Shown: positions 9,106 to 19,039 of the stretch, in pieces | How positions within the stretch are numbered: position 1 is the first letter of the stretch | How the letters are laid out: the number at the start of each line of letters is the position of its first letter | Assembly (NCBI RefSeq): GCF_014652635.1 | Contig: NZ_BMZE01000001.1 | Span: 425,293 to 489,292 of the forward strand | Direction: 5' to 3' | DNA from: Devosia pacifica | GTDB lineage: Bacteria; Pseudomonadota; Alphaproteobacteria; Rhizobiales; Devosiaceae | DNA length: 64,000 nt | Position numbers and translations under genes: made by a program | Notes under the pieces: model-generated | What the model saw: only the letters and a program-made list of their open reading frames with translations | What the model was told of the DNA's origin: nothing | Databases searched by the model: none

Positions 9106-9125
9106 ACCTGACAAGCCTCAATGTT

Positions 9126-9156
9126 GCCGCCGGCTTTCCGGGCCGGCGGCTTTTTC
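9126..9156 (+). terminator. Intrinsic terminator after the decarboxylase gene
   Basis: A perfect 9-bp inverted repeat, gccgccggc (9126-9134) and gccggcggc (9142-9150) with a 7-base loop, is followed at once by five T residues. It starts 20 bp after the decarboxylase stop and ends just before the ribosome binding site of the next gene. Confidence 0.9.
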
Positions 9157-9172
9157 GTCTCTGGAGGGTGTT

Positions 9173-9715
9173 GTGCCTGCGATCCTGCCACTCGCCGAGT
9201 TCGGCGAACGCATTGTCATTCTCGGCCCCTCGAATGCGGGCAAGTCGACGCTCGCTGAAGCGATCAGTGGCGCAACCGGGTTGCCAGCCATCCATCTCGA
9301 CCGGTTCAGATTTCTCGAGAACAGTGATTGGCAGGAGCGCCCCGACGAGGAGTTCAAGCGTCTTCATGATGAGGCCGTCGCGAGCGCGCGCTGGGTGATG
9401 GAGGGGAACTACTCGAAGCTCTACCCTACCCGTTTCGCGAGGGCGACCGGCGCCATCGTGCTCTGGGACAATCGATGGCGGCGTATGGGCCGGTATCTCT
9501 TGCGCACGTTCGGCTTCAAGCCACGCGCAGGAATGCTCGAAGGCGGCCGCGACAGCCTGAAATGGTCGATGGTGAAATGGGTGTTCATCGTTTCGGCTCG
9601 GCGCCCGCAGCGTTATCCTGAGACCGCGCGCTCGATCGGCGTGCCGATGGTGTACTGCCGCTCCGCACGCGAGCTGAACGCGCTCTACGACGCGTGGGCT
9701 CTGACAAGACCTTAG
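9173..9715 (+). CDS. Small P-loop NTPase, adenylate-kinase/topology-modulation-like
   Basis: A 180-residue protein with Walker A LGPSNAGKSTLA about 15 residues from the N-terminus and an LPAIHLDRFRF segment typical of the family once called DNA topology modulation FlaR-like proteins. These are uncharacterised kinase-fold NTPases. A GTG start at 9173 is chosen because ctggaggg lies 6-12 bases upstream. The open frame upstream runs back into the terminator and the decarboxylase gene and is unlikely to be translated. W-V-M-E-G-N-Y is another family signature. The last 4 bp overlap the convergent reductase gene. The substrate is unknown. Confidence 0.85.
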   Translation: MPAILPLAEFGERIVILGPSNAGKSTLAEAISGATGLPAIHLDRFRFLENSDWQERPDEEFKRLHDEAVASARWVMEGNYSKLYPTRFARATGAIVLWDNRWRRMGRYLLRTFGFKPRAGMLEGGRDSLKWSMVKWVFIVSARRPQRYPETARSIGVPMVYCRSARELNALYDAWALTRP

Positions 9716-10776
9716 GCCGAGCGACGCTTCGGTACGGCCTTATCTGACAACAACCCGAAACGGGTAACGGTCTCTGCTGCGCTGAGCACTGCCTCTTCCG
9801 CCGAAATGTAGGGGCGCCCGAGCAGGCGCTCGCCTTTGCGCCCCTCGAAATGCTTGACGTTGCCGACATCATTGATGATCTGGCGAACCGGAGCGCCCAT
9901 GCGCGCCATGATTCGCAGCATCCAATCCGGCACTACCTTGCGGGTGATCGGCCGGTCCGGGTACTTCTGCCGCAATATCTCCGCGACTTCCGTAAAGTGG
10001 ATATAGCGGTTGGTCGCCAGATACCGCTCTCCGATTGATTCATCGTTTTCGAGCGCAGCGATGTGCATGGCCGCGACGTCGCGCACATCTATAACAGCGA
10101 AGCCCATATTGAGCATGGCGGGTGTCGAACCATCCAGCAGCCCCGAGACCAGACCTAGAGAGATACTGGTGTCCTGATCGGAGGCCGGCCCCAGGATCAT
10201 GCCCGGATGGATGGTTGTGAGCGCCATGTCGTTCGCCCTGGCATAGCTCCAGGCGGCCTGCTCGGCACGCGTCTTGCCGATACAGTAGGCCCATGGCTTC
10301 GCCATTGCATCGAGATTGGTGAAATGCTGCTCAGTATAGGTCCGCTCGCCGCTCTTGTGGCCATGCCCGTACCCAACGGTGGCAATCGAAGATGTCAGGA
10401 TGACACGGCGGACGCCGGCGGCGTGCGCGGCTTCCATGACACGGCGTGTCCCCTCGACCGCTGGCCGAACCACACTATCCGCATCCTTCGGTTCGATCTT
10501 CACGACGGTTGCTGCGACATGCATGATAGCGGACACGTCGTTCATTGCCGCCGCCCAGCCCGCATCGGCCAACAGATCGGTCTCGACGAACTCAAGCTGG
10601 GAGCGCGCGCTATCAATAGGGCAAATGTTGGCAACTGCCTGACGGACGCTGTCAGCTTTTTTTAAGTCCCTCAAGGTGCCTCGCACCTCGTAGCCGCCAC
10701 TGATCAGTCCGGCGATCACGTATTTCGCAACGAACCCCGATGCACCGGTTACAAGCACAAGGCCCTTGTTGCTCAT
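9712..10776 (-). CDS. NAD(P)-dependent reductase of the dihydroflavonol-4-reductase-like extended SDR family
   Basis: A 354-residue Rossmann-fold oxidoreductase. The glycine-rich VTGASGFVAKYV lies at about residues 8-19, followed by a VRGTLRDLKKAD segment that discriminates the cofactor phosphate. The active-site region has ILTSSIATVGYG and an A-Y-C-I-G-K, the Tyr-x-x-x-Lys pair, about 30 residues later. TTIHPGMILGP is typical of bacterial aldehyde reductases of this family. The substrate is not predictable. It stands alone, transcribed toward the convergent P-loop gene, with which it shares 4 bp at the stop codons. Confidence 0.88.
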   Translation of the reverse strand: MSNKGLVLVTGASGFVAKYVIAGLISGGYEVRGTLRDLKKADSVRQAVANICPIDSARSQLEFVETDLLADAGWAAAMNDVSAIMHVAATVVKIEPKDADSVVRPAVEGTRRVMEAAHAAGVRRVILTSSIATVGYGHGHKSGERTYTEQHFTNLDAMAKPWAYCIGKTRAEQAAWSYARANDMALTTIHPGMILGPASDQDTSISLGLVSGLLDGSTPAMLNMGFAVIDVRDVAAMHIAALENDESIGERYLATNRYIHFTEVAEILRQKYPDRPITRKVVPDWMLRIMARMGAPVRQIINDVGNVKHFEGRKGERLLGRPYISAEEAVLSAAETVTRFGLLSDKAVPKRRSA

Positions 10777-10796
10777 CGTTTCCCCCAGCCCAACAG

Positions 10797-10830
10797 AAAA
10801 AGGGCGGTCACGACATTGCGTGACCGCCCT
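10797..10830 (-). terminator. Intrinsic terminator of the rpsM-rplQ operon
   Basis: A perfect 12-bp stem, agggcggtcacg (10801-10812) and cgtgaccgccct (10819-10830) with a 6-base loop, is followed in the minus direction by a short T tract (A residues 10797-10801). It lies 30 bp beyond the rplQ stop and ends the long ribosomal run. Confidence 0.92.
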
Positions 10831-10860
10831 CCTAAAGTCTAGCCGAAACTGTGTGGCAGC

Positions 10861-11289
10861 TTATGCTGCGGCAGCTTCATCCTCGTCATCGCGTTCCTGC
10901 ACCGGGCCGCTGTCGAGACCCTTTGCATTCACATCGCGATCAACGAATTCGATGACAGCCAGCGGCGCATTGTCGCCATAGCGGAAGCCCGCCTTCATGA
11001 TGCGCAGGTAGCCGCCCTGACGATCAGCATAGCGCGACGCCAGAACGTCAAACAGCTTCTGCACCTGAGCCTCATCGCGGATCTGCGAGATCGCCTGACG
11101 ACGGGCATGCAAGTCGCCGCGCTTGCCGAGCGTGACGAGCTTCTCAACGATCGGACGAAGATCCTTCGCCTTCGGCAAAGTGGTGACAATCTGCTCGTGC
11201 TTGATCAGCGCGGCGGACATATTCGCGAACATCGCCTTGCGGTGGCTGGCGGTTCGATTGAGCTTGCGGCCTCGGTTTGCGTGGCGCAT
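10861..11289 (-). CDS. rplQ: 50S ribosomal protein L17
   Basis: Large-subunit protein near the exit tunnel. The 142 residues start [20 protein letters not shown], the invariant L17 opening, and contain [19 protein letters not shown]-like text. A short acidic alanine-rich tail of the alphaproteobacterial type ends it. Last gene of the alpha operon, 31 bp after rpoA and before a strong terminator. Confidence 0.97.
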   Translation of the reverse strand: MRHANRGRKLNRTASHRKAMFANMSAALIKHEQIVTTLPKAKDLRPIVEKLVTLGKRGDLHARRQAISQIRDEAQVQKLFDVLASRYADRQGGYLRIMKAGFRYGDNAPLAVIEFVDRDVNAKGLDSGPVQERDDEDEAAAA

Positions 11290-11320
11290 TTCAGGTCTCC
11301 TTTAACAGTGCCGCGCGAGA

Positions 11321-12337
11321 TCAGTAGTGATCTTCGTAGCGCTTGGCGAGGTCGTCAATGTTTTCAGGCGGCCAGTTGGCCACGTCCATTCCAAGGTGCA
11401 GGCCCATCTGTGCCAGCACTTCCTTGATCTCGTTGAGCGACTTGCGGCCGAAGTTCGGGGTCCGCAGCATTTCGGCTTCCGTCTTCTGGATGAGGTCGCC
11501 GATATATACGATGTTGTCGTTCTTGAGACAGTTGGCGGAACGCACCGAAAGCTCGAGCTCGTCCACCTTCTTGAGCAGCGCCGGGTTGAAGGCCAGCTCG
11601 GGAACACTGTCCTGCGCCTTTTCCTTCGTCGGCTCTTCGAAGTTCACGAAGACCGTCAGCTGATCCTGCAGAATGCGGGCGGCATAGGCAACCGCATCCT
11701 CAGGGCTGATACCGCCATTGGTCTCGACCTGCAGCGTCAGCTTGTCCTTGTCGAGGCTCTCACCCGAACGGGTGGGGTCGACCTTGTAGCTGACACGGCG
11801 AACCGGCGAGAACAGGCTGTCGACCGGAATATAGCCGATCGGAGCATCTTCGGGACGGTTCTTGTCGGCAGCGACGTAACCCTTGCCGGTATCGACGGTG
11901 AACTCGATATTGATCTCGGCACCGTCATCGAGGTGGCAGATCACGAGTTCCGGGTTCAGGATCTCGATATCTCCGGTGACGCGGATGTCGCCGGCGGTAA
12001 CGGTGCCTGGACCCTGCTTGGAGAGCGTGAGCCGCTTCGGCCCCTCGCCATCCATCTTTACCGAAATTTCCTTCACATTCAGCACGAGATCGGTCATATC
12101 TTCGCGCACGCCCGGCAGCGAAGAAAACTCGTGCAGAATGCCATCGACCTGAATCGCAGTGACAGCGGCGCCCTGGAGAGACGACAGCAGCACGCGACGA
12201 AGAGCATTGCCAAGGGTCAGTCCGTACCCGCGCTCAAGCGGCTCAGCAACCACTGAAGCCACGCGCGCGTTGTCACCCGAAACAATGTCCAGCTTGGTCG
12301 GCTTGATCAGTTCTTGCCAGTTCCTCTGGATCGTCAC
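11321..12337 (-). CDS. rpoA: DNA-directed RNA polymerase subunit alpha
   Basis: The 338-residue alpha subunit that dimerises to seed RNA polymerase assembly. The N-terminal domain has the assembly signature [22 protein letters not shown]. The C-terminal domain (about 255-338) has [16 protein letters not shown] and [21 protein letters not shown], the helix-hairpin-helix region that contacts UP elements and activators. Length and domains are normal. It lies between rpsK and rplQ, as in other alphaproteobacteria. Confidence 0.98.
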   Translation of the reverse strand: MTIQRNWQELIKPTKLDIVSGDNARVASVVAEPLERGYGLTLGNALRRVLLSSLQGAAVTAIQVDGILHEFSSLPGVREDMTDLVLNVKEISVKMDGEGPKRLTLSKQGPGTVTAGDIRVTGDIEILNPELVICHLDDGAEINIEFTVDTGKGYVAADKNRPEDAPIGYIPVDSLFSPVRRVSYKVDPTRSGESLDKDKLTLQVETNGGISPEDAVAYAARILQDQLTVFVNFEEPTKEKAQDSVPELAFNPALLKKVDELELSVRSANCLKNDNIVYIGDLIQKTEAEMLRTPNFGRKSLNEIKEVLAQMGLHLGMDVANWPPENIDDLAKRYEDHY

Positions 12338-12441
12338 GGTATATTCCTTTCAATAGAGCGGCCCACCCAAGGCCGCTTGGCCGCAAACGCAAATGCAGCT
12401 CCCGGCGCCATGCGGCAGGCCGGGAGTCCAGGGGCGTCTGA

Positions 12442-12834
12442 CTAGACGCGGCGCCGCTTGCGCGGACGGCAGCCATTGTGCGGAATTGCGGTCACGTCAC
12501 GGATCGAGGTGACGCTGAAACCGGCCGCCTGAAGTGCACGAAGCGCCGATTCACGCCCCGAACCGGGACCACGAACCTCGACCTCAAGGGTCTTCATGCC
12601 GTGTTCCTGAGCCTTCTTAGCAGCATCTTCAGCCGCAACCTGCGCGGCGTACGGGGTCGACTTGCGCGAACCCTTGAAGCCCATCACGCCCGACGAGGAC
12701 CACGAAATCGTGTTGCCCTGCATGTCGGCGATGGTGATCATCGTATTATTGAAGGAGGCGTTCACGTGGGCCACGCCCGACGTGATATTCTTGCGTTCCT
12801 TGCGGCGAACGCGTGTAGTCTCGGTCTTTGCCAT
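12442..12834 (-). CDS. rpsK: 30S ribosomal protein S11
   Basis: Platform protein of the small subunit. The 130 residues contain [35 protein letters not shown] and the conserved end [18 protein letters not shown]. It sits 74 bp after rpsM and 104 bp before rpoA. Confidence 0.97.
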   Translation of the reverse strand: MAKTETTRVRRKERKNITSGVAHVNASFNNTMITIADMQGNTISWSSSGVMGFKGSRKSTPYAAQVAAEDAAKKAQEHGMKTLEVEVRGPGSGRESALRALQAAGFSVTSIRDVTAIPHNGCRPRKRRRV

Positions 12835-12908
12835 TTAAGTCCTCAGTTCGATATCAGCGCTGCCGTCAGCCGAATGCCCCGGCAGCTACATCGTGGATCC
12901 AGCGGATC

Positions 12909-13277
12909 CTATTTCTTCTTGCCGGCGATCGCCTTAGCGGGGCCCTTGCGGGTACGCGCATTGGTATGCGTGCGCTGACCGCGAACAGGAAGGCCGCGGC
13001 GATGACGCAGGCCACGGTAGTTGCCCAGATCCATCAAGCGCTTGATGTTCATCGCCACGCTGCGACGCAGATCGCCTTCAACGATATAATCGCGGTCGAT
13101 CGTCTCGCGGATCTGAATGACTTCAGCGTCGGTCAACTCATTGACACGGCGCTCGGCGGGAATGCCCACCTTCTCACAGATATCGACAGCAAACTTGTCA
13201 CCGATACCGTGAATGTACTGAAGCGCGATAACCACGCGCTTGTTCGTCGGGATATTGACGCCAGCAATACGAGCCAC
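12909..13277 (-). CDS. rpsM: 30S ribosomal protein S13
   Basis: Head protein of the small subunit that contacts tRNA and L5. The 122 residues begin [20 protein letters not shown] and include [20 protein letters not shown] and a lysine-rich tail ending GKKK. First gene downstream of the promoter proposed at 13404-13432 in the 180-bp gap after adk. Confidence 0.97.
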   Translation of the reverse strand: MARIAGVNIPTNKRVVIALQYIHGIGDKFAVDICEKVGIPAERRVNELTDAEVIQIRETIDRDYIVEGDLRRSVAMNIKRLMDLGNYRGLRHRRGLPVRGQRTHTNARTRKGPAKAIAGKKK

Positions 13278-13403
13278 GCCTGCTCTCCTTCATTCAACGC
13301 GGACCACCTGGATGCGCGTCGTTAAACAACAAGGGACCGGACTTCGACCCCCAACCAATTGAGGAACCGAATCCAGTCCAAAAATCCGTGAGACTGGTGC
13401 GGT

Positions 13404-13432
13404 TCTTTAAGGACAAGGCTTGACACTGTCAA
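13404..13432 (-). promoter_or_regulatory. Sigma70-type promoter for rpsM-rpsK-rpoA-rplQ
   Basis: On the minus strand TTGACA (13427-13432) is separated by 17 bases from TAAAGA (13404-13409), close to the consensus for the housekeeping sigma factor. The -35 hexamer is half of a perfect palindrome, TTGACA-G-TGTCAA (13420-13432). The element lies 127 bp upstream of rpsM in the only sizeable gap between adk and the alpha operon. Confidence 0.6.
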
Positions 13433-13457
13433 CAGGCCCGCCTTGCCTTTATTCGTT

Positions 13458-14027
13458 TCAGCGTCCGAGCGACGCCTTAATCGAAGCGGTGACTTCATCC
13501 ACCGGCTTCATGCCGTCAACCGGCTTCAGAAGACCTTTGCCGCGGTAGAATTCTACCAGCGGCGCTGTCTGCCCCTTGTAGACCTCGAGGCGCTTGCGCA
13601 GCACTTCCTCATTGTCGTCGGCGCGAGCACCGCCACTTTCCTTGGCACGATTCTTAACGCGCTCGACAAGCGTATCGGCATCGGCCTGAACCTCGATAAC
13701 GGCATCGAGCTGCATGCCCTTTTCCTCAAGCATGGCCTCAAGCGCTTCCGCCTGGGCGATGGTGCGCGGGAAGCCGTCAAGGATGAAGCCCGGCTTGCAA
13801 TCCTCGGCATCGAGCCGCTCCGACACAATGCCGTTGACGATATCGTCTGAAACCAGGTCGCCGCGATCGACGATGGCCTTGGCTTCCAACCCCAGCGGGG
13901 TCTTCTCCGCGATAGCGCCGCGCAGAATATCTCCGGTCGATAGATGCGGAATGCCATACTCCGCGATCAGGATCTTTGCCTGTGTGCCCTTGCCTGCCCC
14001 CGGCGGGCCCAAAAGGATCAGCCTCAT
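13458..14027 (-). CDS. adk: Adenylate kinase
   Basis: Interconverts ATP, ADP and AMP in the cytosol. The 189-residue short form lacks the long LID insertion: only a short segment lies between the AMP-binding and C-terminal parts. Motifs are the P-loop ILLGPPGAGKGTQA, the AMP-binding HLSTGDILRGAI and FILDGFPRTIAQAEAL. It overlaps the secY stop by 4 bp, the secY-adk order common in bacteria. Confidence 0.96.
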   Translation of the reverse strand: MRLILLGPPGAGKGTQAKILIAEYGIPHLSTGDILRGAIAEKTPLGLEAKAIVDRGDLVSDDIVNGIVSERLDAEDCKPGFILDGFPRTIAQAEALEAMLEEKGMQLDAVIEVQADADTLVERVKNRAKESGGARADDNEEVLRKRLEVYKGQTAPLVEFYRGKGLLKPVDGMKPVDEVTASIKASLGR

Positions 14028-15361
14028 CGGCGTCGCCCTCCCCCAAGTCTCGATTTCTTGACCAGCCCTTCGTACTGCTGGGCGATCAGATGGCTCTGAA
14101 TTTGGCTGATGGTATCAAGCGTCACCGTCACCATGATGAGCAGCGACGTACCGCCGATGAACTGGCTGACACTGAGCTGGCTCACCAGAACTTCCGGAAT
14201 AAGCGCAACAACCGCAAGGTAGGCTGCACCGACGACGGTGATACGCGTCAGCACGTAATCGATGTGCTGGGCCGTACGCTCACCTGGGCGAATGCCAGGG
14301 ATGAAGCCGCCTGAGCGCTTCAGATTGTCAGCAGTCTCCGTCGGGTTGAACACGATTGCCGTGTAAAAGAACGCGAAGAAGATGATCAGCGCGGCAAACA
14401 GAGCCAGATAGAGAGGCTGACCGCGACCGAGCAGAGCTGTAATGGTCGTCAGCCAGCCGGGAGCATTCCCCTGCGCGGCGAACGACGCGATGGTGGCAGG
14501 CAACAGCAGCAGCGAAGACCCGAAAATCACCGGAATAACACCGGCAGTGTTCAGCTTGAGCGGCAGGTGCGAGGTATCGCCCTGGAACATCTTGTTGCCC
14601 ACTTGGCGCTTTGGATACTGGATCAGCAAGCGACGCTGGGCGCGTTCGAAGAATACGATGACGGCGATGACCGCCACGGCAAGAACCAGGAGCCCGACAC
14701 CAGCCCAGGCCGGCAGAGCGCCGGTTCTGCTGAGCTCGAGCGTCTGCGCCACCGTGCCAGGCAGGTTCGCGACGATACCGGCGAAAATGATCAACGAAAT
14801 ACCATTGCCGACACCGCGGGCGGTGATCTGCTCACCAAGCCACATCAGGAACATCGTACCGCCGACGAGCGTGATGACGGTCGAAAGGCGGAAGAACCAG
14901 CCCGGATCGAGTACCACGCCAGGACTCGATTCCAGCCCTACGGCGATGCCGTATGCCTGCACAGAACAGAACACGACCGCCAGGTAGCGCGTGTACTGGT
15001 TCATCTTGCGGCGACCCGCCTCGCCTTCCTTCTTCAACTGCTCGAGCCGAGGGATGGCTGTGGCCATGACCTGCACCACGATCGATGCGGTAATGTAGGG
15101 AATAAGATTGAGCGCAAAGATCGCCATGCGTTCGACGGCACCGCCGGCGAACATGTTGAACATGCCGATAATGCCCTGCTGGCTTTGCTCAAACGTCGCC
15201 CGGAAGGCATCAGGATCGATGCCGGGAACGGGAATGAAAGTACCCAGACGATAGACAAGCAGCGCGCCCAGTGTGAACCAGATGCGCTGCTGCAGGGCTT
15301 TCGCCTTCGAAAATGTCGAGAAATTGAGATTTCTGGCCAGCTGTTCGGCTGCGGACGCCAT
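14024..15361 (-). CDS. secY: Protein translocase subunit SecY
   Basis: Core pore subunit of the SecYEG translocon in the inner membrane. The 445 residues contain ten hydrophobic segments. Signatures are GTFIPVPGIDP near the first helix, the plug-region AGGAVERMAIFALNLIPYITASI, and GGFIPGIRPGERTAQHID in the cytosolic loop. Length is normal. Its partner secE is at 41947-42141 in this window. Confidence 0.97.
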   Translation of the reverse strand: MASAAEQLARNLNFSTFSKAKALQQRIWFTLGALLVYRLGTFIPVPGIDPDAFRATFEQSQQGIIGMFNMFAGGAVERMAIFALNLIPYITASIVVQVMATAIPRLEQLKKEGEAGRRKMNQYTRYLAVVFCSVQAYGIAVGLESSPGVVLDPGWFFRLSTVITLVGGTMFLMWLGEQITARGVGNGISLIIFAGIVANLPGTVAQTLELSRTGALPAWAGVGLLVLAVAVIAVIVFFERAQRRLLIQYPKRQVGNKMFQGDTSHLPLKLNTAGVIPVIFGSSLLLLPATIASFAAQGNAPGWLTTITALLGRGQPLYLALFAALIIFFAFFYTAIVFNPTETADNLKRSGGFIPGIRPGERTAQHIDYVLTRITVVGAAYLAVVALIPEVLVSQLSVSQFIGGTSLLIMVTVTLDTISQIQSHLIAQQYEGLVKKSRLGGGRRR

Positions 15362-15437
15362 TAATCGCTCCCTTGGCGTGGGTGCCCACTATCTGCCGAA
15401 GCAGAGGACACTCCAATCTGTCATTTAGCGCACCAGA

Positions 15438-15468
15438 ACGCGCAGGACGGGCTCACCCGCCTGCGCGT
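15438..15468 (-). promoter_or_regulatory. Long hairpin in the rplO-secY spacer
   Basis: A stem of 13 pairs with one bulged base (15438-15451 pairing with 15456-15468) and a four-base loop occupies the 139-bp gap. No T tract follows in the transcribed direction, so it is more likely a processing or partial attenuation structure than a full terminator. Function is inferred. Confidence 0.45.
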
Positions 15469-15500
15469 CGATGCTCCAGAGGCCAGGCGCGGGGCCGAGA

Positions 15501-15980
15501 TTACTCGGCCGATGCGTCTACTGCCATTTCGACCTTGCCGCCCGCAGCCTCGATGGCCTCACGAGCACCCTTGGTCGCATAGTCAACCTTGAAGGACACC
15601 TTCTGCGTGGTGAAACCTTCAGATCCGATCAGGCGCACGCCGTCCTTGGCACGACGGATAACGCCGGCGGCAACCAGTGCGTCGGTGTCGATCACCTGCT
15701 TGGCGTCCAGCTTGCCGCTGTCGATGTAGCCCTGGATGCGATCAATACGGACCGCATTCCACTTCGAGGGATTATACGCATTGAAGCCACGCTTCGGCAT
15801 GCGCATGTGCAGTGGCATCTGGCCACCCTCGAAGCCGTTGATGGCAACACCCGAGCGCGCCGTCTGGCCCTTGCCGCCGCGGCCGCCGGTCTTGCCCTTA
15901 CCCGAACCGATGCCCCGCCCGATGCGGATGCGGGACTTCGACGAGCCGGGGTTGTCGCGGAGTTCGTTCAAACGGGTCAT
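15501..15980 (-). CDS. rplO: 50S ribosomal protein L15
   Basis: Large-subunit assembly protein. The 159 residues start with [20 protein letters not shown] and show the glycine-rich [16 protein letters not shown] and [17 protein letters not shown]. Located 17 bp after rpmD, with a 139-bp gap before secY. Confidence 0.97.
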   Translation of the reverse strand: MTRLNELRDNPGSSKSRIRIGRGIGSGKGKTGGRGGKGQTARSGVAINGFEGGQMPLHMRMPKRGFNAYNPSKWNAVRIDRIQGYIDSGKLDAKQVIDTDALVAAGVIRRAKDGVRLIGSEGFTTQKVSFKVDYATKGAREAIEAAGGKVEMAVDASAE

Positions 15981-15997
15981 ATCGGGACCTTACCTTC

Positions 15998-16186
15998 TCA
16001 CTCGCCGACGATGCGGACGAGGTGCGGAATCTTGCGGACCATGCCACGAACGTCGGGCGTGTCTGCAAGCTCGCGCTTCTTGTTCATCTTGTTCAGCCCG
16101 AGCCCGATCAGGGTCGCGCGCTGCGATTTGTCGCGACGGATCGGCGAACCGATCTGCTCGACAACGATGGTCTTAGCGTTGGCCAT
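15998..16186 (-). CDS. rpmD: 50S ribosomal protein L30
   Basis: A 62-residue large-subunit protein containing [20 protein letters not shown] and an [19 protein letters not shown] segment, typical of bacterial L30. It lies 16 bp after rpsE. Confidence 0.95.
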   Translation of the reverse strand: MANAKTIVVEQIGSPIRRDKSQRATLIGLGLNKMNKKRELADTPDVRGMVRKIPHLVRIVGE

Positions 16187-16202
16187 TCTTTGTCTCCGTC
16201 AC

Positions 16203-16736
16203 TCAGGCTTCAACGGCGATTTCGCCGCGACGAGCCTGAAGCTCCGAGACCTTGAGGCCCCGGCGCGCCGCAACCGAGCGCGGGCTGTCCACGCGCTTGA
16301 GAGCGTCAAACGTGGCTCGCACCATGTTGTAGGGGTTCGCCGTGCCCTGGGACTTGGCGACGATATCGTTGATTCCGAGCGTCTCGAACACTGCACGCAT
16401 CGGACCACCGGCAATGATACCCGTACCGGGCACAGCTGCACGCAGGATCACCTTACCGGCGCCGTGGCGACCGGCCACATCGTGGTGCAGCGTACGCGCA
16501 TCGCGCAGCGGCACACGGATCATCTGACGCTTGGCCTGCTCGGTTGCCTTGCGGATCGCTTCCGGCACTTCGCGCGCCTTGCCGTGTCCGAAGCCAACGC
16601 GGCCCTTCTGATCGCCAACCACAACAAGAGCGGCGAAGCCGAAGCGACGGCCACCCTTGACCACCTTGGCAACGCGGTTGATGTGAACCAGGCGATCAAC
16701 GAATTCGCTATCGCGTTCCTGAACGTCTCTGCTCAT
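16203..16736 (-). CDS. rpsE: 30S ribosomal protein S5
   Basis: Small-subunit fidelity protein of 177 residues. The motif [19 protein letters not shown] and the C-terminal [16 protein letters not shown] are characteristic. The frame is open further upstream, but the ATG at 16736 is preceded by gaggaaag at the right distance and gives the normal S5 N-terminus. An upstream start would overlap rplR. Confidence 0.96.
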   Translation of the reverse strand: MSRDVQERDSEFVDRLVHINRVAKVVKGGRRFGFAALVVVGDQKGRVGFGHGKAREVPEAIRKATEQAKRQMIRVPLRDARTLHHDVAGRHGAGKVILRAAVPGTGIIAGGPMRAVFETLGINDIVAKSQGTANPYNMVRATFDALKRVDSPRSVAARRGLKVSELQARRGEIAVEA

Positions 16737-16758
16737 AATGTTTCTTTCCTCAGCCGCG

Positions 16759-17121
16759 CTAGAACTGCAGGCCGCCTTCACGGGCGGCGTCTGCGAGGGC
16801 CTTCACACGGCCATGATAGATGTAGCTGCCACGATCAAAGACAACCTGCGAAACCCCGGCCTGGCAGCCACGTTCGGCGATCAGCTTGCCGATGCGGGCC
16901 GCTGCGTCGGTTGTGGAGCCGTTCTTGACCTCGGACTTGACGTCCTTGTCGAGGGTCGATGCCGCAGCCAACGTGCGCCCCGAGGCGTCGTCGATGATCT
17001 GCGCATAGATGTTCTTGTCGGAGCGGAAGACCGAGAGCCGCGGACGGCCGTTGGCACGGGCCCTGAGCGCCTTGCGCACGCGAGCCTTGCGACGGGCCGC
17101 TCCCTTTGCACTGATTGCCAT
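16759..17121 (-). CDS. rplR: 50S ribosomal protein L18
   Basis: 5S rRNA-binding protein of 120 residues. [20 protein letters not shown] and [20 protein letters not shown] are family signatures. It lies 12 bp after rplF. Confidence 0.96.
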   Translation of the reverse strand: MAISAKGAARRKARVRKALRARANGRPRLSVFRSDKNIYAQIIDDASGRTLAAASTLDKDVKSEVKNGSTTDAAARIGKLIAERGCQAGVSQVVFDRGSYIYHGRVKALADAAREGGLQF

Positions 17122-17133
17122 ATCCGGCGCTCC

Positions 17134-17667
17134 TTACTTCTTCTTGCCTTCTTTGCGGAAGACCTGCTCATCCGCATACCGTACACCCTTGCCCTTGTAG
17201 GGCTCAGGCGGGCGCCACTCACGAATATTCGATGCCACCTGGCCGACCTGCTGCTTGTCGATGCCCGAGATCACGATCTCGGTCGGCGTCGGCGTTGCCA
17301 GCGTGATTCCTTCAGGAGCCTGATAGACCACTTCGTGGCTGAAGCCCAGCGACAGCTTCACGTCCCTGCCCTGCATGGCAGCGCGATAACCGACGCCCTG
17401 GATCGCCAGGCGCTTCTCGAAGCCGTTGGAGACCCCGGTGACCATGTTCTGGATCAACGCGCGCGTCGTGCCCCAGGCCGCCCGAGCCTTGCTGGAGTCG
17501 TTGTTCGGCGTAACCACGACACCGTCATCGGAGTTCTCGACCGAGACGTTGTCCATCAGCATCATGCTGAGTTCGCCCTTCGGGCCCTTGGCGGATACGG
17601 AGCGACCATCAATCGCGACCGTCACACCGCTCACCGGAGCAACCGGCTTCTTGCCAGTACGTGACAT
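17134..17667 (-). CDS. rplF: 50S ribosomal protein L6
   Basis: A 177-residue, two-domain rRNA-binding protein. It begins MSRTGKKPV and ends with [17 protein letters not shown] and a lysine tail, the standard L6 ending. It lies 66 bp after rpsH. Confidence 0.97.
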   Translation of the reverse strand: MSRTGKKPVAPVSGVTVAIDGRSVSAKGPKGELSMMLMDNVSVENSDDGVVVTPNNDSSKARAAWGTTRALIQNMVTGVSNGFEKRLAIQGVGYRAAMQGRDVKLSLGFSHEVVYQAPEGITLATPTPTEIVISGIDKQQVGQVASNIREWRPPEPYKGKGVRYADEQVFRKEGKKK

Positions 17668-17733
17668 TTCATAAACCTTTTGAGTAATCGTCTTACCCGC
17701 ATTCCAGAATACGCCCGCCGAACGGGCGCAGCA

Positions 17734-18132
17734 CTAGAACACGCGGCAGAGTACCTCACCACCAACATTGGCCGCGCGCGCTTCGTGATCGGCCATCACA
17801 CCCTTCGGGGTGCTCAGGATCGACACGCCAAGCCCATTAGCGACCGACGGAATATTGCGGACCGACGCATACACGCGACGTCCAGGACGCGAAACCCTCT
17901 GGATCTCGCGGATGACCGGATCGTTCTCAGAATACTTGAGTTCGATCTCGTATTCGGCAGCGCCGTTCTCGAACTTGACCTCGCTGTAGCCGCGGATGAA
18001 TCCTTCGGACTGCAGCACGTCGAGCACACGACCACGGATATTGGAAGCCGGAGTAGTCACCGAGTTCTTGCGACGCATCTGCGCATTGCGGATGCGGGTC
18101 AGCATATCCCCGATCGGATCTGTAAGGCTCAT
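17734..18132 (-). CDS. rpsH: 30S ribosomal protein S8
   Basis: A 132-residue 16S-binding assembly protein. [16 protein letters not shown] at the N-terminus and [18 protein letters not shown] near the C-terminus define it. In Escherichia coli S8 represses the spc operon by binding near rplE; whether this occurs here was not tested. Confidence 0.97.
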   Translation of the reverse strand: MSLTDPIGDMLTRIRNAQMRRKNSVTTPASNIRGRVLDVLQSEGFIRGYSEVKFENGAAEYEIELKYSENDPVIREIQRVSRPGRRVYASVRNIPSVANGLGVSILSTPKGVMADHEARAANVGGEVLCRVF

Positions 18133-18145
18133 CTTCTTTTTCTCC

Positions 18146-18451
18146 TTACCAGCTCGACTTAACCAGGCCCGGGATCATTCCCATGTTGCCCAGTTCGCGC
18201 AGTGCCACACGGCTCAGATTGAGCTTGCGGTAGTACCCACGCGGACGGCCGGTCACTTCACAGCGGTTGCGCACGCGCACCGGCGACGAATTGCGGGGCA
18301 ACTCGGCCAGTTTGAGCTGAGCGGCAAAACGCTGCTCCATGGACAAGCTCTGGTCCTTGGTGATTGCCTTGAGAGCGGCGCGCTTCGCAGCGGTCCGCTT
18401 CGCAGCGGCGGCGCGCTGCTTGTTCTTTTCGATGGAGCTGGTCTTTGCCAT
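18146..18451 (-). CDS. rpsN: 30S ribosomal protein S14
   Basis: The 101-residue, zinc-independent long form. [20 protein letters not shown] and [20 protein letters not shown] are characteristic, and the CxxC pairs of the short zinc form are absent. It lies 13 bp before rpsH. Confidence 0.97.
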   Translation of the reverse strand: MAKTSSIEKNKQRAAAAKRTAAKRAALKAITKDQSLSMEQRFAAQLKLAELPRNSSPVRVRNRCEVTGRPRGYYRKLNLSRVALRELGNMGMIPGLVKSSW

Positions 18452-18481
18452 ATCCTGTTCCTTGTCCCTTCCCTCTTGCGC

Positions 18482-19039
18482 CTACTGGCGGAATGGGAAG
18501 TTGAAACCCTTCAAGAGCGCACGAGCTTCGTCGTCCGTCTTGGCGGTCGTCGCAATGATGATGTCCATGCCCCAGATCTGATCGACCTGGTCATAGTTGA
18601 TTTCCGGGAAAACGATGTGTTCCCGAATACCCATGGCGTAGTTGCCACGGCCATCGAACGACTTGGGGTTGAGCCCGCGGAAGTCACGAACGCGCGGCAA
18701 CGCAATGTTCACCAGGCGATCGAGGAATTCGTACATGCGCTGCTTGCGCAGCGTAACCTTGACGCCGATCGGCATGTCTTCACGAACCTTGAAGCCGGCG
18801 ATCGACTTGCGGGCACGGGTGATGACAGGCTTCTGACCGCTGATGCGTTCGAGATCGGCGGCAGCAGAACGGATCTTCTTGGAATCCGCAACGGCTTCAC
18901 CGACGCCCATGTTCAGCACGATCTTCTCGAGCCGCGGCAGCTGCATGACGTTCGAATAACCGAACTGCTCGGACAGCGCCTTCTTGATGTTTTCGTCATA
19001 CTCGGTCCGGAGCCGAGGGACATAAGCTGTCTCAGCCAT
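18482..19039 (-). CDS. rplE: 50S ribosomal protein L5
   Basis: A 185-residue 5S rRNA-binding protein. The start at 19039 gives the family N-terminus [10 protein letters not shown] and overlaps rplX by 8 bp; the open frame continues upstream but is only rplX in another frame. [16 protein letters not shown] and [15 protein letters not shown]-like text identify L5. Confidence 0.96.
   Translation of the reverse strand: MAETAYVPRLRTEYDENIKKALSEQFGYSNVMQLPRLEKIVLNMGVGEAVADSKKIRSAAADLERISGQKPVITRARKSIAGFKVREDMPIGVKVTLRKQRMYEFLDRLVNIALPRVRDFRGLNPKSFDGRGNYAMGIREHIVFPEINYDQVDQIWGMDIIIATTAKTDDEARALLKGFNFPFRQ

Noticed and set aside
7906-9114. A 402-codon minus-strand open frame opposite the decarboxylase
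   Set aside because: The plus strand encodes an unmistakable decarboxylase with all PLP motifs and a terminator; the minus frame has no known features.
15471-16928. A 485-codon plus-strand open frame across rplO, rpmD and rpsE
   Set aside because: It is antisense to three well-identified ribosomal genes, has no family features and follows from codon bias.
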